Positions 8,110-15,653 of a stretch of DNA of 64,000 bases are shown here, in pieces. The first letter of the stretch is position 1; every line of letters starts with the position of its first letter. The notes under the pieces were generated by a model, which was not told the origin of the DNA, searched no databases, and was given only the letters and a program-made list of their open reading frames with translations. The stretch comes from Streptomyces sp. CB03234. Its GTDB lineage: Bacteria > Actinomycetota > Actinomycetes > Streptomycetales > Streptomycetaceae. Both the position numbers and the translations under genes were made by a program. The stretch spans positions 412,804 to 476,803 of the forward strand of contig NZ_LIYH01000007.1 in NCBI RefSeq assembly GCF_001905885.1. The letters are read 5' to 3'.

Positions 8110-8565
8110 GTACGTACCTCCCACAGATGGATCCCTCGCGCTCGGTGGGCACCTGCCGGAGGGGGACGTCCTCCGGGGCAGCCCGGCATCGACGGGCGAG
8201 TGAGCCGTCAGCGTACGCGAGTCCGGGCCGGTGGTGCGTGGTCCACCTCTCACGGGGGCAGGCGCGGGAGTATGGCGTACGCCACTCCGGCCGGCCCGCC
8301 AGGGGCCGTGCCGGGTCCGTACCGGAGGGGGAGGGACGGGGACGGGGAGGACGGCAATTCCGGGCTCAGGGCGCCGCCGGCCATTTCTCACGGCAGACAA
8401 ACACACTTCCGGCCGGCATCCCTGCGGCAATAGGCCTCACGGCCCCCGAGGTTTATGGATAAGCAAGGAATAAACATCCGGCTGAGACACGCTCCACATC
8501 ACATCGTCATCACGAAGAGAGCGGATGGGCGTGGGCCGACACTCACTCCCTGTAACGTCGATTGG
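8110..8565. other. 456-bp divergent control region between exporter and PAP2 gene
   Basis: No gene is supported here. On the exporter side, GGGAGG and a GTACGTAC palindrome adjoin the start. A larger palindrome lies at 8267-8288. The right third (about 8430-8565) is clearly AT-richer (GGATAAGCAAGGAATAAACA), as expected of a promoter, with TGTAACG just before the PAP2 GTG. Confidence 0.5.
8267..8288. promoter_or_regulatory. Palindromic candidate operator for the MFS exporter
   Basis: GGAG-TA-TGGCGTACGCCA-CTCC: a perfect 12-bp palindrome (TGGCGTACGCCA, 8273-8284) flanked by GGAG/CTCC arms with a 2-nt bulge. It lies about 160 bp upstream of the exporter start. TetR or MarR repressors of DHA2 pumps often use such sites, but no regulator gene is linked. 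Confidence 0.4.
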
Positions 8566-9552
8566 GTGCGTACCGACATCTTTGCCCGTCTGGACCGGGA
8601 GCCGGAACCGCCGAAGATTGAGATCCCGCGGATGAGCCGCACCCGTCTCGCCCTCTTCGGCGGGACGTCGGCGTTCTACCTCGCCATCGTGGTGGCCGTG
8701 CTCGTCTCGTCGTGGCTGGTGACCCTCGACTGGAAGGTCATGCTCTTCCGGCCGTATCAGCAGTGGCCGGAGCTGCACGCGACGCTGGACTACTTCGTGG
8801 TGCTGGGCCAGCGCGGCCCGACGGCCGTGATGGTGGCGGCCTGGCTCGGCTGGCGCTCCTGGCGGCAGCACACGCTCCGCCCGCTGCTGGCGCTGGGCGC
8901 CGCGCTCCTGCTGCTGAACGCCACGGTGGGCGCGGTCAAACTCGGTCTGGGCCGGCTGGGCCCCCACTACGCGACGCAGATCGGCTCGGCCGAGATGTTC
9001 GCGGGCGGCGATATATTCCCTTCCGGGCATACCGCCAACGCGGTGGTGACCTGGGGCATTCTGGCCTATCTGGCCACCACGCCCCGGGCGAGGCGCTACC
9101 TGTCGGCCCTGTCCGCCGTGGTCGCCCTGGGCGTCGGCCTGACCACCGTCTACCTCGGTACGCACTGGCTGAGCGATGTGCTGCTCGGCTGGGCCGCCGG
9201 TCTGCTGATCCTGCTCGGGCTGCCCTGGTGCGAGCCGCTGATCGCCCGCGCCGAGGCGATCGTCCTCGCGGTGCGCGAGGAGCTGCGGGCGCGCCGCCGC
9301 GGCCAGGCGCCGTCGCTGCCCGTCGCGGCGGGCGGGCCCCGGCCGGGGGTGTACCAGCAGCGGCCGCTGGGCGCGGAGGAGGAGCCGGTGCGCGAGCCGG
9401 TCTCCGCCACGGGCGGCGTCGGCCGTGCGGCGACGGTCAGGACCACGCTCACGCAGCCGAGGCCGCACGCGGTGGTGCGTTCGGAGCGCACGCCCGTCAC
9501 CCCGGCGGGCAGCCGCCGGCCGCCGCGTTCACGTCCGGTGACGGGCGGCTGA
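8566..9552 (+). CDS. PAP2-family membrane phosphatase
   Basis: 328 residues from GTG 8566 (VRTDIFARLDREPEPPK); this start fits the family better than an open frame back to 8455 and follows TGTAACG closely, so the message may have a very short leader. Five to six TM helices carry the PAP2 signature: KLGLGRLGP (motif 1 variant), PSGHTANA (motif 2), GTHWLSDVLLG (motif 3). The enzyme would dephosphorylate lipid phosphates such as phosphatidate or undecaprenyl pyrophosphate at the outer membrane face. A C-terminal tail of about 85 Arg/Pro-rich residues is probably disordered. Monocistronic, closed by a strong hairpin. Confidence 0.85.
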   Translation: MRTDIFARLDREPEPPKIEIPRMSRTRLALFGGTSAFYLAIVVAVLVSSWLVTLDWKVMLFRPYQQWPELHATLDYFVVLGQRGPTAVMVAAWLGWRSWRQHTLRPLLALGAALLLLNATVGAVKLGLGRLGPHYATQIGSAEMFAGGDIFPSGHTANAVVTWGILAYLATTPRARRYLSALSAVVALGVGLTTVYLGTHWLSDVLLGWAAGLLILLGLPWCEPLIARAEAIVLAVREELRARRRGQAPSLPVAAGGPRPGVYQQRPLGAEEEPVREPVSATGGVGRAATVRTTLTQPRPHAVVRSERTPVTPAGSRRPPRSRPVTGG

Positions 9553-9560
9553 GGCCGCCG

Positions 9561-9612
9561 GGACGGACGCGAGGGCCCCGGCTTCGGAAAGCCGGGGCCC
9601 TCGCGTCTGTCC
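9561..9612. terminator. Bidirectional terminator between PAP2 gene and I78-inhibitor gene
   Basis: A 24-bp stem with one G-U pair, centred on GAGGGCCCCGGCTT / AAGCCGGGGCCCTC with a 4-nt CGGA loop, between two convergent genes. It can serve both. Confidence 0.88.
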
Positions 9613-9626
9613 GTTCGGTGCGGGGG

Positions 9627-9851
9627 TCAGCCGACCCAGCAGCGCGTGACGGTGGCGTCGTCGACCTCGAAATTGATCCGGCCCGCCACGTACTCCAGCG
9701 TGATGATCGAGCCGGGCGGCAGCGACCGTACCGTGGTCCAGCCGCGGGAGCGGGCGCGCTGCTCCGCGTCGCGTTCGCCGAGGCCGACGTACGACTCGGG
9801 GCTGTCGTCGGGCTGCTGGGGAGAGCTCGGAATCGGTGCCATGTCATTCAC
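9627..9851 (-). CDS. I78-family peptidase-inhibitor-like small protein
   Basis: 74 residues from a GTG at 9851 (an ATG at 9842 is equally possible; neither has a clear ribosome-binding site). The C-terminal half carries the I78 pattern: RSLPPGSIITLEYVAGRIN, then FEVDDATVTRCWVG; the Arg-Ile-Asn strand and the acidic EVDD turn are the conserved inhibitor core. The N-terminus is Pro/Ser/Asp-rich. Known members inhibit subtilisin-like serine peptidases. No signal peptide is seen, so an intracellular target is more likely than the secreted streptogrisin 8 kb away. Alone in its transcription unit. Confidence 0.75.
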   Translation of the reverse strand: MNDMAPIPSSPQQPDDSPESYVGLGERDAEQRARSRGWTTVRSLPPGSIITLEYVAGRINFEVDDATVTRCWVG

Positions 9852-10127
9852 CGTAGGGCGCGGCGCACGGTGACGGAAGCCGGGCCGGGCACATCACCCC
9901 ACCATCCTCACGTACCTCAGCGGTCACGCTTGTGTCACAGGATCACGACATGTGTTCCGTAAGGCCCTCTTCACTCGCCGGGCCTTCCCGTGCGGCTCCG
10001 AAGGGTGTCGCCGGAGGAATTCCGCAGGGCCGGGGGCCTCTTCGCGCACCGCCGTACGGGCGAATTCCCGCGCCCCCGGAAAAACGCTTCGGCATATCGT
10101 CACGACAATCGCCGTGGCGCAGCCCAT

Positions 10128-11132
10128 TCACGTGTTCCCCGCGGAATTCCCACAGCACCGATCCCGCTGCGCGGACCGGTCCAGGGCTCGCGAGAGGCGG
10201 TCGCGGAGCGCCCTGATGTGGTCGTCGAGCTCACGCGGCTCGACCACCTCGAACTCCATCCCCATGAGGGCGATGTGGATCACCAGGACGTCGACGCTCG
10301 TGCCGCCCGTGCGCAGCAGGCACGTCGACTCCCCCTCCGCCTCCAGGACACCGTCCATCGGCCCCACCACCCGCGCGGCCTCGGCGGCCGGGACATGGAG
10401 CCGGACGACGGCCTTCGCCGCGTACGCCGACGTCGACACGCCCTGGGACACATAGGCCGCCAAGTCCTCGGCGGGCGGTGTACGCGGCGGGAAACGCGGC
10501 CCGTGCGGCGGCCTGGGGACGATCCGGTCCGCCCGGAACGTACGCCAGTCGGAGCGGTCCACGTCCCAGGCGACCAGGTACCAGCGGCGCTCGGTGCACA
10601 CCAGGCGGTGCGGCTCCACCGTGCGGCGCGTGGCCGAGCCGTTGTGGTCGCGGTACTCGAAGCGCAGCCGCTCACTGTCCCGGCAGGCCGCCGCCAGCTC
10701 GGTGAGCACCGACGGGTCCACCTGGGACTCGGGTGTGCGCAGTATCGGCACCGTGAAGGTGGTCAGCGCGCTGACACGGCGCCGCAGCCGGTCGGGCAGC
10801 ACCTGCTCCAGCTTGGCCAGCGCCCCCACCGACGTCTCCCCGACGCCCTCGATGCCGCTGCCCGCCGCGGTACGCAGCCCCACGGCGACCGCGACGGCCT
10901 CGTCGTCGTCCAACAGCAGCGGAGGCAGCGCGGCCCCCGCGCCGAGCTGGTAGCCGCCGCCCGTGCCGGGGCTGGCGTTGACGGGGTAGCCGAGCTCGCG
11001 CAGCCGGTCGACGTCACGCCGTACGGTGCGCGGCGTGACGCCCAGCCGCTGCGCGAGGTCCGCGCCGGACCATTCGCGGTGCGCCTGGAGCAGGGACAGC
11101 AGGCGCAGCAGTCGTGCCGAGGTCTCCAACAT
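10128..11132 (-). CDS. WYL-domain transcriptional regulator (YafY/PafC-like)
   Basis: 334 residues. Residues 1-60 form a DeoR/HTH_11 winged helix (RLLRLLSLLQAHREWSG, then LAQRLGVTPRTVRRDVDRL and GYPVNASPGTGGGYQL). The middle contains the WYL fold with RRTVEPHRLVCTERRWYLVAWD, where WYL-type Trp-Tyr-Leu is exact. A WCX-like C-terminal domain follows (RLHVPAAEAARVVG). WYL regulators sense ligands or single-stranded nucleic acid and often control DNA-damage or defence genes. Monocistronic, so the targets cannot be inferred from context. ATG 11132 gives the usual domain start. Confidence 0.88.
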   Translation of the reverse strand: MLETSARLLRLLSLLQAHREWSGADLAQRLGVTPRTVRRDVDRLRELGYPVNASPGTGGGYQLGAGAALPPLLLDDDEAVAVAVGLRTAAGSGIEGVGETSVGALAKLEQVLPDRLRRRVSALTTFTVPILRTPESQVDPSVLTELAAACRDSERLRFEYRDHNGSATRRTVEPHRLVCTERRWYLVAWDVDRSDWRTFRADRIVPRPPHGPRFPPRTPPAEDLAAYVSQGVSTSAYAAKAVVRLHVPAAEAARVVGPMDGVLEAEGESTCLLRTGGTSVDVLVIHIALMGMEFEVVEPRELDDHIRALRDRLSRALDRSAQRDRCCGNSAGNT

Positions 11133-11175
11133 GGACGCGAGTCTGCCAGCGGTCGCGGACAGCCACTGTCCTCGA

Positions 11176-11967
11176 TCAGGGAGTTACCCGTACGCAGAGG
11201 TCGTTGTCGGTCGTGTAGCAGGGCGCCGCCTTGTAGCCCTCGCCCTGGTGGACCGGGTACACGAAGACGTTCTTCCGGTCCCAGACGTCGTCCAGGATGC
11301 GGGAGATCCGCACCGGCTCCGCGTCCGCCCCCGGGCACAGCCACAGCTCCCACAGCTGCTCCCCCGCGACCGGCGGCTCGGCGAGCGTGTCGTACGCGAG
11401 GGTGAAGGCGAACGTCCCCTCCTCGCCGTCGGCCGGCACCCGGTGGACCTTCCCGCCCAGCCGGGCCTCGACCACCGCGCCGGCACCGGCCTGTGCCCCG
11501 TACAGCGTCCCTTCCACCGTGCAGGCGCCCTCGCCGAAGACGATGTCACCGGCCTCCGCATGCGGCAGGCGCACCCAGCTGCGCACGGCGAGCCGGCCGT
11601 CCGCCGTGGGATACGGGACGCGCACGGCGACCCCGCCCTCCTCGTCGGGGACCCGGTCGACGAGCGCCCGCAGGTCCCGGACACCGGGCTCGACCGCCCG
11701 CTCGTCGAGGTACACGTCAAAGCGGCCCTCGGCGAGCTCCATGGTGCTGGGCAGCACCGCCCGCATATGGCCCGCGCTCGTCGGGGTGAGCGGCAGGCGG
11801 GTCTCGTCGGACGGGCCGCCGGAGGCGCCGCGCCGACGCAGCACCAGGACCGGTTCGGCCGTGTCGACGACCGCTATGTCGAACGTGATGCCGCCGGCGT
11901 GGTCCGCGACGCAGTCCGCGCGCGGCGGCGCTCCGTGCGCGGGGCCCGGGGTCGTGGCGTCGCTCAT
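11176..11967 (-). CDS. Unknown protein coupled to a GT4 glycosyltransferase
   Basis: 263 residues from ATG 11967, which overlaps the stop of the upstream glycosyltransferase by 4 bp (ATGA), so translation is coupled. The sequence is beta-rich with no TM segment: ITFDIAVVDTAEPVLVLRRRG, FDVYLDERAV, PYPTADGRLAVRSWVRLPHAEAG, EARLGGKVHRVPADG, ending GYKAAPCYTTDNDLCVRVTP. Repeated strands suggest an immunoglobulin-like or carbohydrate-associated fold, but I do not recognise a named family. Constant pairing with the GT suggests a role in the same cell-surface glycan or polymer step; that is inference. Confidence 0.6.
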   Translation of the reverse strand: MSDATTPGPAHGAPPRADCVADHAGGITFDIAVVDTAEPVLVLRRRGASGGPSDETRLPLTPTSAGHMRAVLPSTMELAEGRFDVYLDERAVEPGVRDLRALVDRVPDEEGGVAVRVPYPTADGRLAVRSWVRLPHAEAGDIVFGEGACTVEGTLYGAQAGAGAVVEARLGGKVHRVPADGEEGTFAFTLAYDTLAEPPVAGEQLWELWLCPGADAEPVRISRILDDVWDRKNVFVYPVHQGEGYKAAPCYTTDNDLCVRVTP

Positions 11968-13247
11968 GCGGGCTTTCCCTTCCGGAGCACCTCGGCGGCC
12001 TTGTACCGCACCGAGTACGCGGCGTCCAGGACCGCGCCGCGCGTGCGGTGCAGCCCGTCGCGGACCCGGCCGCGCGCGCGGCCGCCCCCGCCCTGGGCGA
12101 CCAGCTCGGTGAAGAGCGCCTCGTGGCGTTCGGCGATCCGGACCGGGTCGAAGCGCTGCGACGCCGCGAGCGCGGCCCGCCCGGTGCGCCGCCGCAGCTC
12201 GTCGTCCTGGATCAGGGCGAGCAGCGCGTCGGCGATGGCGTCCACGTCGCCGACCGGCACCAGGCGCCCGTCGACGCCGTCCTCGATGATCTCGCCCGGC
12301 CCGTGCGGGCAGTCGGTGGAGACGACCGGCAGGCCGCAGCGCATCGCCTCGACGATCGTCATGCCGAACGATTCGAGGCGGGAGGTGACGGCGGCGATGG
12401 AGCCCTTGACCCACTCGGGCTCCAGCGGGTTGGCCGTGCCCATCAGGAAGACGTGGTTGTGCAGCCCGCGCGCCTCGATGAGGGCGCGCAGCGCGTTCCG
12501 CTCGTTGCCGGTCGCGTCGCCGGAGCCGTAGATCCTGAGGCGCCAGTCGGGGCGGGCGGCGACCACCTTCGCGAACGCCTCGACGAGCAGGTCGTACCGC
12601 TTGACCCGGGTCAGCCGGCCGGCCGCGACGACCCATTTGGCGGCTGTGTCGGCGGGAGCGACGGCCGGCGCCGGGACGCTGTTGGGGACGGAGTCGATGC
12701 GTACGCCGGGCAGCTTGAGCTTGGTGCGGTACGAGCGGGCGTCGGCCTCGGTGACGGTGGTGATCGCGTCGAGCAGGGCGTAGCGGTGGCCGATCTCGCG
12801 GCGCAGCCGGTAGCCGTGGCTGTCCAGCGTCAGGTGCTCCTGGCCGACGCGGACCGGGCCGCGCCGGGCCTGGCGGGCGATGTGGACGTTGAGCCCGGGG
12901 CGGGTGCCGACGACGACGTCGGCCTGAAGGCTCTTCAGGTGGGCGGCGATGCGGGCGTCGGTGAGGCGGCTGTACTGCTTCCAGCGTCCGTCGCCGCGCG
13001 GGAAGACCTTGGCGGGCTTCTTGTAGTCGGGGTGCGTGCCGTCGTAGGTGGGGCTGTTCTTGCGCAGGTCGACCAGGTGCTTCATGGTCACGCCGGCGGG
13101 GGCGCCGAGGGTCGGCTCCTCGCGGTGGCGGAAGACGGACACGATCTCGACGTCGTGCCGCTCGGCCAGGGTCTGGGCGAGGTTGAACGTCGTACGGATC
13201 GTGCCGCCGATGCCGTACGCGTTGTGCAGCAGGAAAGAGATATGCAT
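11964..13247 (-). CDS. GT4-family glycosyltransferase
   Basis: 427 residues from ATG 13247 (MHISFLLHNAYGIGGTIRT), preferred because the nucleotide-binding-free N-domain of GT-B enzymes begins here; upstream in-frame sequence is Pro-rich and unlike the family. The N-domain has the GGT loop and FNLAQTLAERHDVEIVSV; the C-domain has AAGRLTRVKRYDLLVEAF, RIYGSGDATG, SRLESFGMTIVEAMRCGLPVV and GPGEIIEDGVDG. The E-x7-E motif of GT4 is intact (ESFGMTIVE). A nucleotide-sugar-dependent retaining transferase, acceptor unknown; similar Streptomyces genes sit in wall-polymer loci. Coupled to the downstream unknown gene. Confidence 0.85.
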   Translation of the reverse strand: MHISFLLHNAYGIGGTIRTTFNLAQTLAERHDVEIVSVFRHREEPTLGAPAGVTMKHLVDLRKNSPTYDGTHPDYKKPAKVFPRGDGRWKQYSRLTDARIAAHLKSLQADVVVGTRPGLNVHIARQARRGPVRVGQEHLTLDSHGYRLRREIGHRYALLDAITTVTEADARSYRTKLKLPGVRIDSVPNSVPAPAVAPADTAAKWVVAAGRLTRVKRYDLLVEAFAKVVAARPDWRLRIYGSGDATGNERNALRALIEARGLHNHVFLMGTANPLEPEWVKGSIAAVTSRLESFGMTIVEAMRCGLPVVSTDCPHGPGEIIEDGVDGRLVPVGDVDAIADALLALIQDDELRRRTGRAALAASQRFDPVRIAERHEALFTELVAQGGGGRARGRVRDGLHRTRGAVLDAAYSVRYKAAEVLRKGKPA

Positions 13248-13352
13248 CGCGTCGCCGCGTCCCCCTGGTCCGGACGGTTCCGGTGGTGTCGTCCGATGGT
13301 CTTCGATGGTCGTCAAAGGTGGACTGTACTTGGCTTTCGTGGGCACGGCCGG

Positions 13353-14666
13353 TCAGGGCCGGTAGCCGAGCTGGGGGACGGTGGCGCAGTTCTCGTCCAT
13401 GTCGCCGCCCTGGGTGACCCAGCCCCGGCCGTCCTGCCAACGGGCCACGGACAGACAGGTGTGACGGGTCTTCGGCGGCTCGGGGAGCCGCTCGAAGACG
13501 ACGGGCAGGAGCAGCCCCCGCGCGGTGTACGGCTCGGGGCGGTTGAGAAACGTCTCGACGCACGCGCGCGTGAGGCCGGTTTTCGTGCAGGACCTCGCGG
13601 CGTCCGTGAACCACATGGCCGCCGCCCAGCCCTCCAGCGCCCACTGGGAGAGCGGCGTGCCCTTCACGTGCGCCGCCATCGCGTCACGGAACTCCCGTAC
13701 CGCGGGGTGGGCCGTCTCGTCGTAGTTGCGGCTGGCTCCGGTGACCCACAGGGCGTTGCGGCAGCGCGGGGCGTCCTTGAAGTCGCGGGGTACGTTCTCG
13801 TTCCAGTTCTGGACGTTGGTGACCTTGGCGGTGACGCTCACGCCGACGGCGTCCATCGCCTCGCACAGCTGGGCGTTGCCGTGCGTGTCCAGGGCGTCGA
13901 AGACGACGTCGACGCCCTGTTCGCGGAGGTCGGCGGCGACGGCGCGGTAGTTGGGCAGGGCGAAGTCGACCTGTTCGGTGACGACCCGGTAGCCCTCCGC
14001 CTCCAGGCCGCGCTCCACCAGCCGGGCGTACGCGGCGGACGCCGCCTGGTTGTAGGCGACGACGGCCGCCGTACGGGCGCCGTGCTCCCGCCTGAACCAG
14101 CGGTAGACCTCGGTGCCGCCGGTGAGGACGCCGTTCCAGCCCGGCTCGTCCCCGGTGCGCGGGGCGGAGCTGCCGTAGATCCCGTACAGATGCGGGTACG
14201 TGTCGTACGCGGGGCCGAGCGGCTGACCGCCGATGTCGGGGACGCCCGCGCGGGAGACGCGTGCGGCGCCCGCGTAGTCGAGGGCGGTGGTGGCGACCAG
14301 AGCGAAGACGCGCTTGTCGTCGACGAGTTCGTGCACGCACTGGTTGTTGCCGACGCCGCTGCCGCCGTCGTCGCAGGTGAAGACCTCCACGCGGCGGCCG
14401 TCGACGCCGCCGCGGGCGTTGAGGGCCGCGAAGTACGCCTGCGCCCCGTCGCGCGGGCCGGTGAGGGCGCCGCCGCCGACGGGGCTGGTGGCTCCGGTGA
14501 CGATGCCGATCCGGATCGGCTCCCCGCCGCCGGTCGTGGGGGCGGGGGGCCGGGACTCGAAGTCGCTCTCCGGGAGCCGGCTGCCGCAGGCGGCGCTCAG
14601 CAGCAGCGTCAGCAGCAGGAGCGCCGCCGGCAGCAGGGATTCAGCAGCCCGGCACGGCTGTCGCAT
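13353..14666 (-). CDS. Branched-chain-amino-acid-type ABC substrate-binding lipoprotein
   Basis: 437 residues. Residues 1-27 form a lipoprotein signal (LLPAALLLLTLLLSAAC, lipobox LSAAC). The body is a LivJ-like type I periplasmic binding fold: IRIGIVTGATSPVGGGAL, DGAQAYFAALNARGGVDGR, ACDD-type turn CDDGGSG, AVVAYNQAASAAYARL, QVDFALPNYRAVAADLREQGVD. A late pair of cysteines (SCTKTGLTRAC) is probably a disulfide. It should deliver substrate to the fused permease-ATPase encoded divergently at 15654-18317. The start at 14666 lies inside the end of the upstream lipoprotein gene (26-bp overlap). Confidence 0.86.
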   Translation of the reverse strand: MRQPCRAAESLLPAALLLLTLLLSAACGSRLPESDFESRPPAPTTGGGEPIRIGIVTGATSPVGGGALTGPRDGAQAYFAALNARGGVDGRRVEVFTCDDGGSGVGNNQCVHELVDDKRVFALVATTALDYAGAARVSRAGVPDIGGQPLGPAYDTYPHLYGIYGSSAPRTGDEPGWNGVLTGGTEVYRWFRREHGARTAAVVAYNQAASAAYARLVERGLEAEGYRVVTEQVDFALPNYRAVAADLREQGVDVVFDALDTHGNAQLCEAMDAVGVSVTAKVTNVQNWNENVPRDFKDAPRCRNALWVTGASRNYDETAHPAVREFRDAMAAHVKGTPLSQWALEGWAAAMWFTDAARSCTKTGLTRACVETFLNRPEPYTARGLLLPVVFERLPEPPKTRHTCLSVARWQDGRGWVTQGGDMDENCATVPQLGYRP

Positions 14667-15156
14667 CGGGGCTGAGCTTGACCAGTGCGCACAGCGTCTT
14701 CACCGACACCTTCCAGGTGTCCTGCTGGTGCACGGCGGAGCCCTTGGAGTCGGGCAGGGCCGGCTGGCCGCCGACCAGCAGGTCGTAGGTCACGTCGGCC
14801 TGGGTGGCCGAGGTGAACGCGACGTTCTTCACCTTCACGGACGTCTGCGCGGCCTGCGGGTTGCCGGCGAAGGCCTGCAGCACGGGCCGCATCCGGTCGC
14901 CGTTCTCCAGCAGCCTGGTCTTCTCCTCGACCGGTGTCTTGGGATCGAAGAAGGCCGCCCAGTTCTTCTGGATCTCCTGCCGGGCCGCGGCCGGGTCGGC
15001 GGGCTGGTTCTGTGCCGTGGTCGCGGTCGGCGACCTTTCCGCTTCGCCGTTGCCGTTGCCGTCACCACAGGCCGCTGCGGTCGGTACGAGGACGAGGACC
15101 GCTGCCGCGGCGAGTGCCGCGGCGCGGGGGCGCTTGGGGAGACTCTTGTGGACCAT
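14641..15156 (-). CDS. MTB12-like small lipoprotein
   Basis: 171 residues from ATG 15156 with a lipoprotein signal ending LVPTAAAC. After a Gly/Asn/Thr-rich spacer comes a compact alpha/beta domain (EIQKNWAAFFDPKTPVEEKT, LLENGDRMRPVLQAF, VKVKNVAFTSATQADVTYDL, DTWKVSVKTLCALV) resembling the low-molecular-weight antigen MTB12 and related SnoaL/NTF2-shaped actinobacterial lipoproteins. It overlaps the next gene (the ABC binding protein), so the two lipoproteins are probably made together. A helper role in ligand capture is possible but unproven. Confidence 0.7.
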   Translation of the reverse strand: MVHKSLPKRPRAAALAAAAVLVLVPTAAACGDGNGNGEAERSPTATTAQNQPADPAAARQEIQKNWAAFFDPKTPVEEKTRLLENGDRMRPVLQAFAGNPQAAQTSVKVKNVAFTSATQADVTYDLLVGGQPALPDSKGSAVHQQDTWKVSVKTLCALVKLSPDATAVPGC

Positions 15157-15251
15157 CTGGCTCACCGCCGGGTTCCGGGGTCTGTGCCTTGTCGGGCCTT
15201 CTTGGGCATAGTGCAAGGAATCGCCATACATCGCCAGCCGGAGGGTTCGGG

Positions 15252-15647
15252 ATGCCGTCGTCGCGGGTGCTGTGGTGGGGCGGGATCGTGGCCGCCGCCA
15301 CCGGCGCGGTGCTGTGCGTGCTGGGCTGGTACGGGGTGTCCGGCGAGCGTTTCGCGGAGCGGCAGATCCCGTACCTGGCGTCGTGCACGGTGCCGGGTGC
15401 GGCGCTGATCGTGGCGGGGGCGGTCCTGCTGGGCAGCGGGGTGCCGTCGCGGCGCCCCTCCGCGGACGGGCCGCGGGAGCCTCTCGCCGTGGCGGACCGC
15501 CCCTCCTCCGGCGCCCCGCCGGTGCGGGTGCCGGGCGGGACGCTGGCGCACCGCCCCGACTGCCCCCTGGTGGCGGGCAAGGCGGACGCGGTGCCGGTGG
15601 GGGACGCGGCGCTGGACCCGTGCCCGGTGTGCGAACCCGAGAGCTGA
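15252..15647 (+). CDS. Small two-TM protein with a C-terminal His-Cys motif
   Basis: 131 residues from ATG 15252, preceded by GGAGGG. Two TM helices (VLWWGGIVAAATGAVLCVLGW and VPGAALIVAGAVLLGSG) flank an extracellular loop; a Pro/Ser-rich cytoplasmic stretch leads to HRPDCPLVAGKADAV ... LDPCPVCEPES. The HRPDCPL and CPVC elements look like a small metal-binding module seen in other short streptomycete proteins. The gene ends 6 bp before the fused ABC transporter and is surely co-transcribed with it. No function can be assigned. Confidence 0.65.
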   Translation: MPSSRVLWWGGIVAAATGAVLCVLGWYGVSGERFAERQIPYLASCTVPGAALIVAGAVLLGSGVPSRRPSADGPREPLAVADRPSSGAPPVRVPGGTLAHRPDCPLVAGKADAVPVGDAALDPCPVCEPES

Positions 15648-15653
15648 CCGCCG

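Noticed and set aside
8110..8430. Upstream extension of the MFS exporter reading frame
   Set aside because: Non-conserved Pro/Arg-rich translation; the ATG at 8109 has GGGAGG at the right distance.
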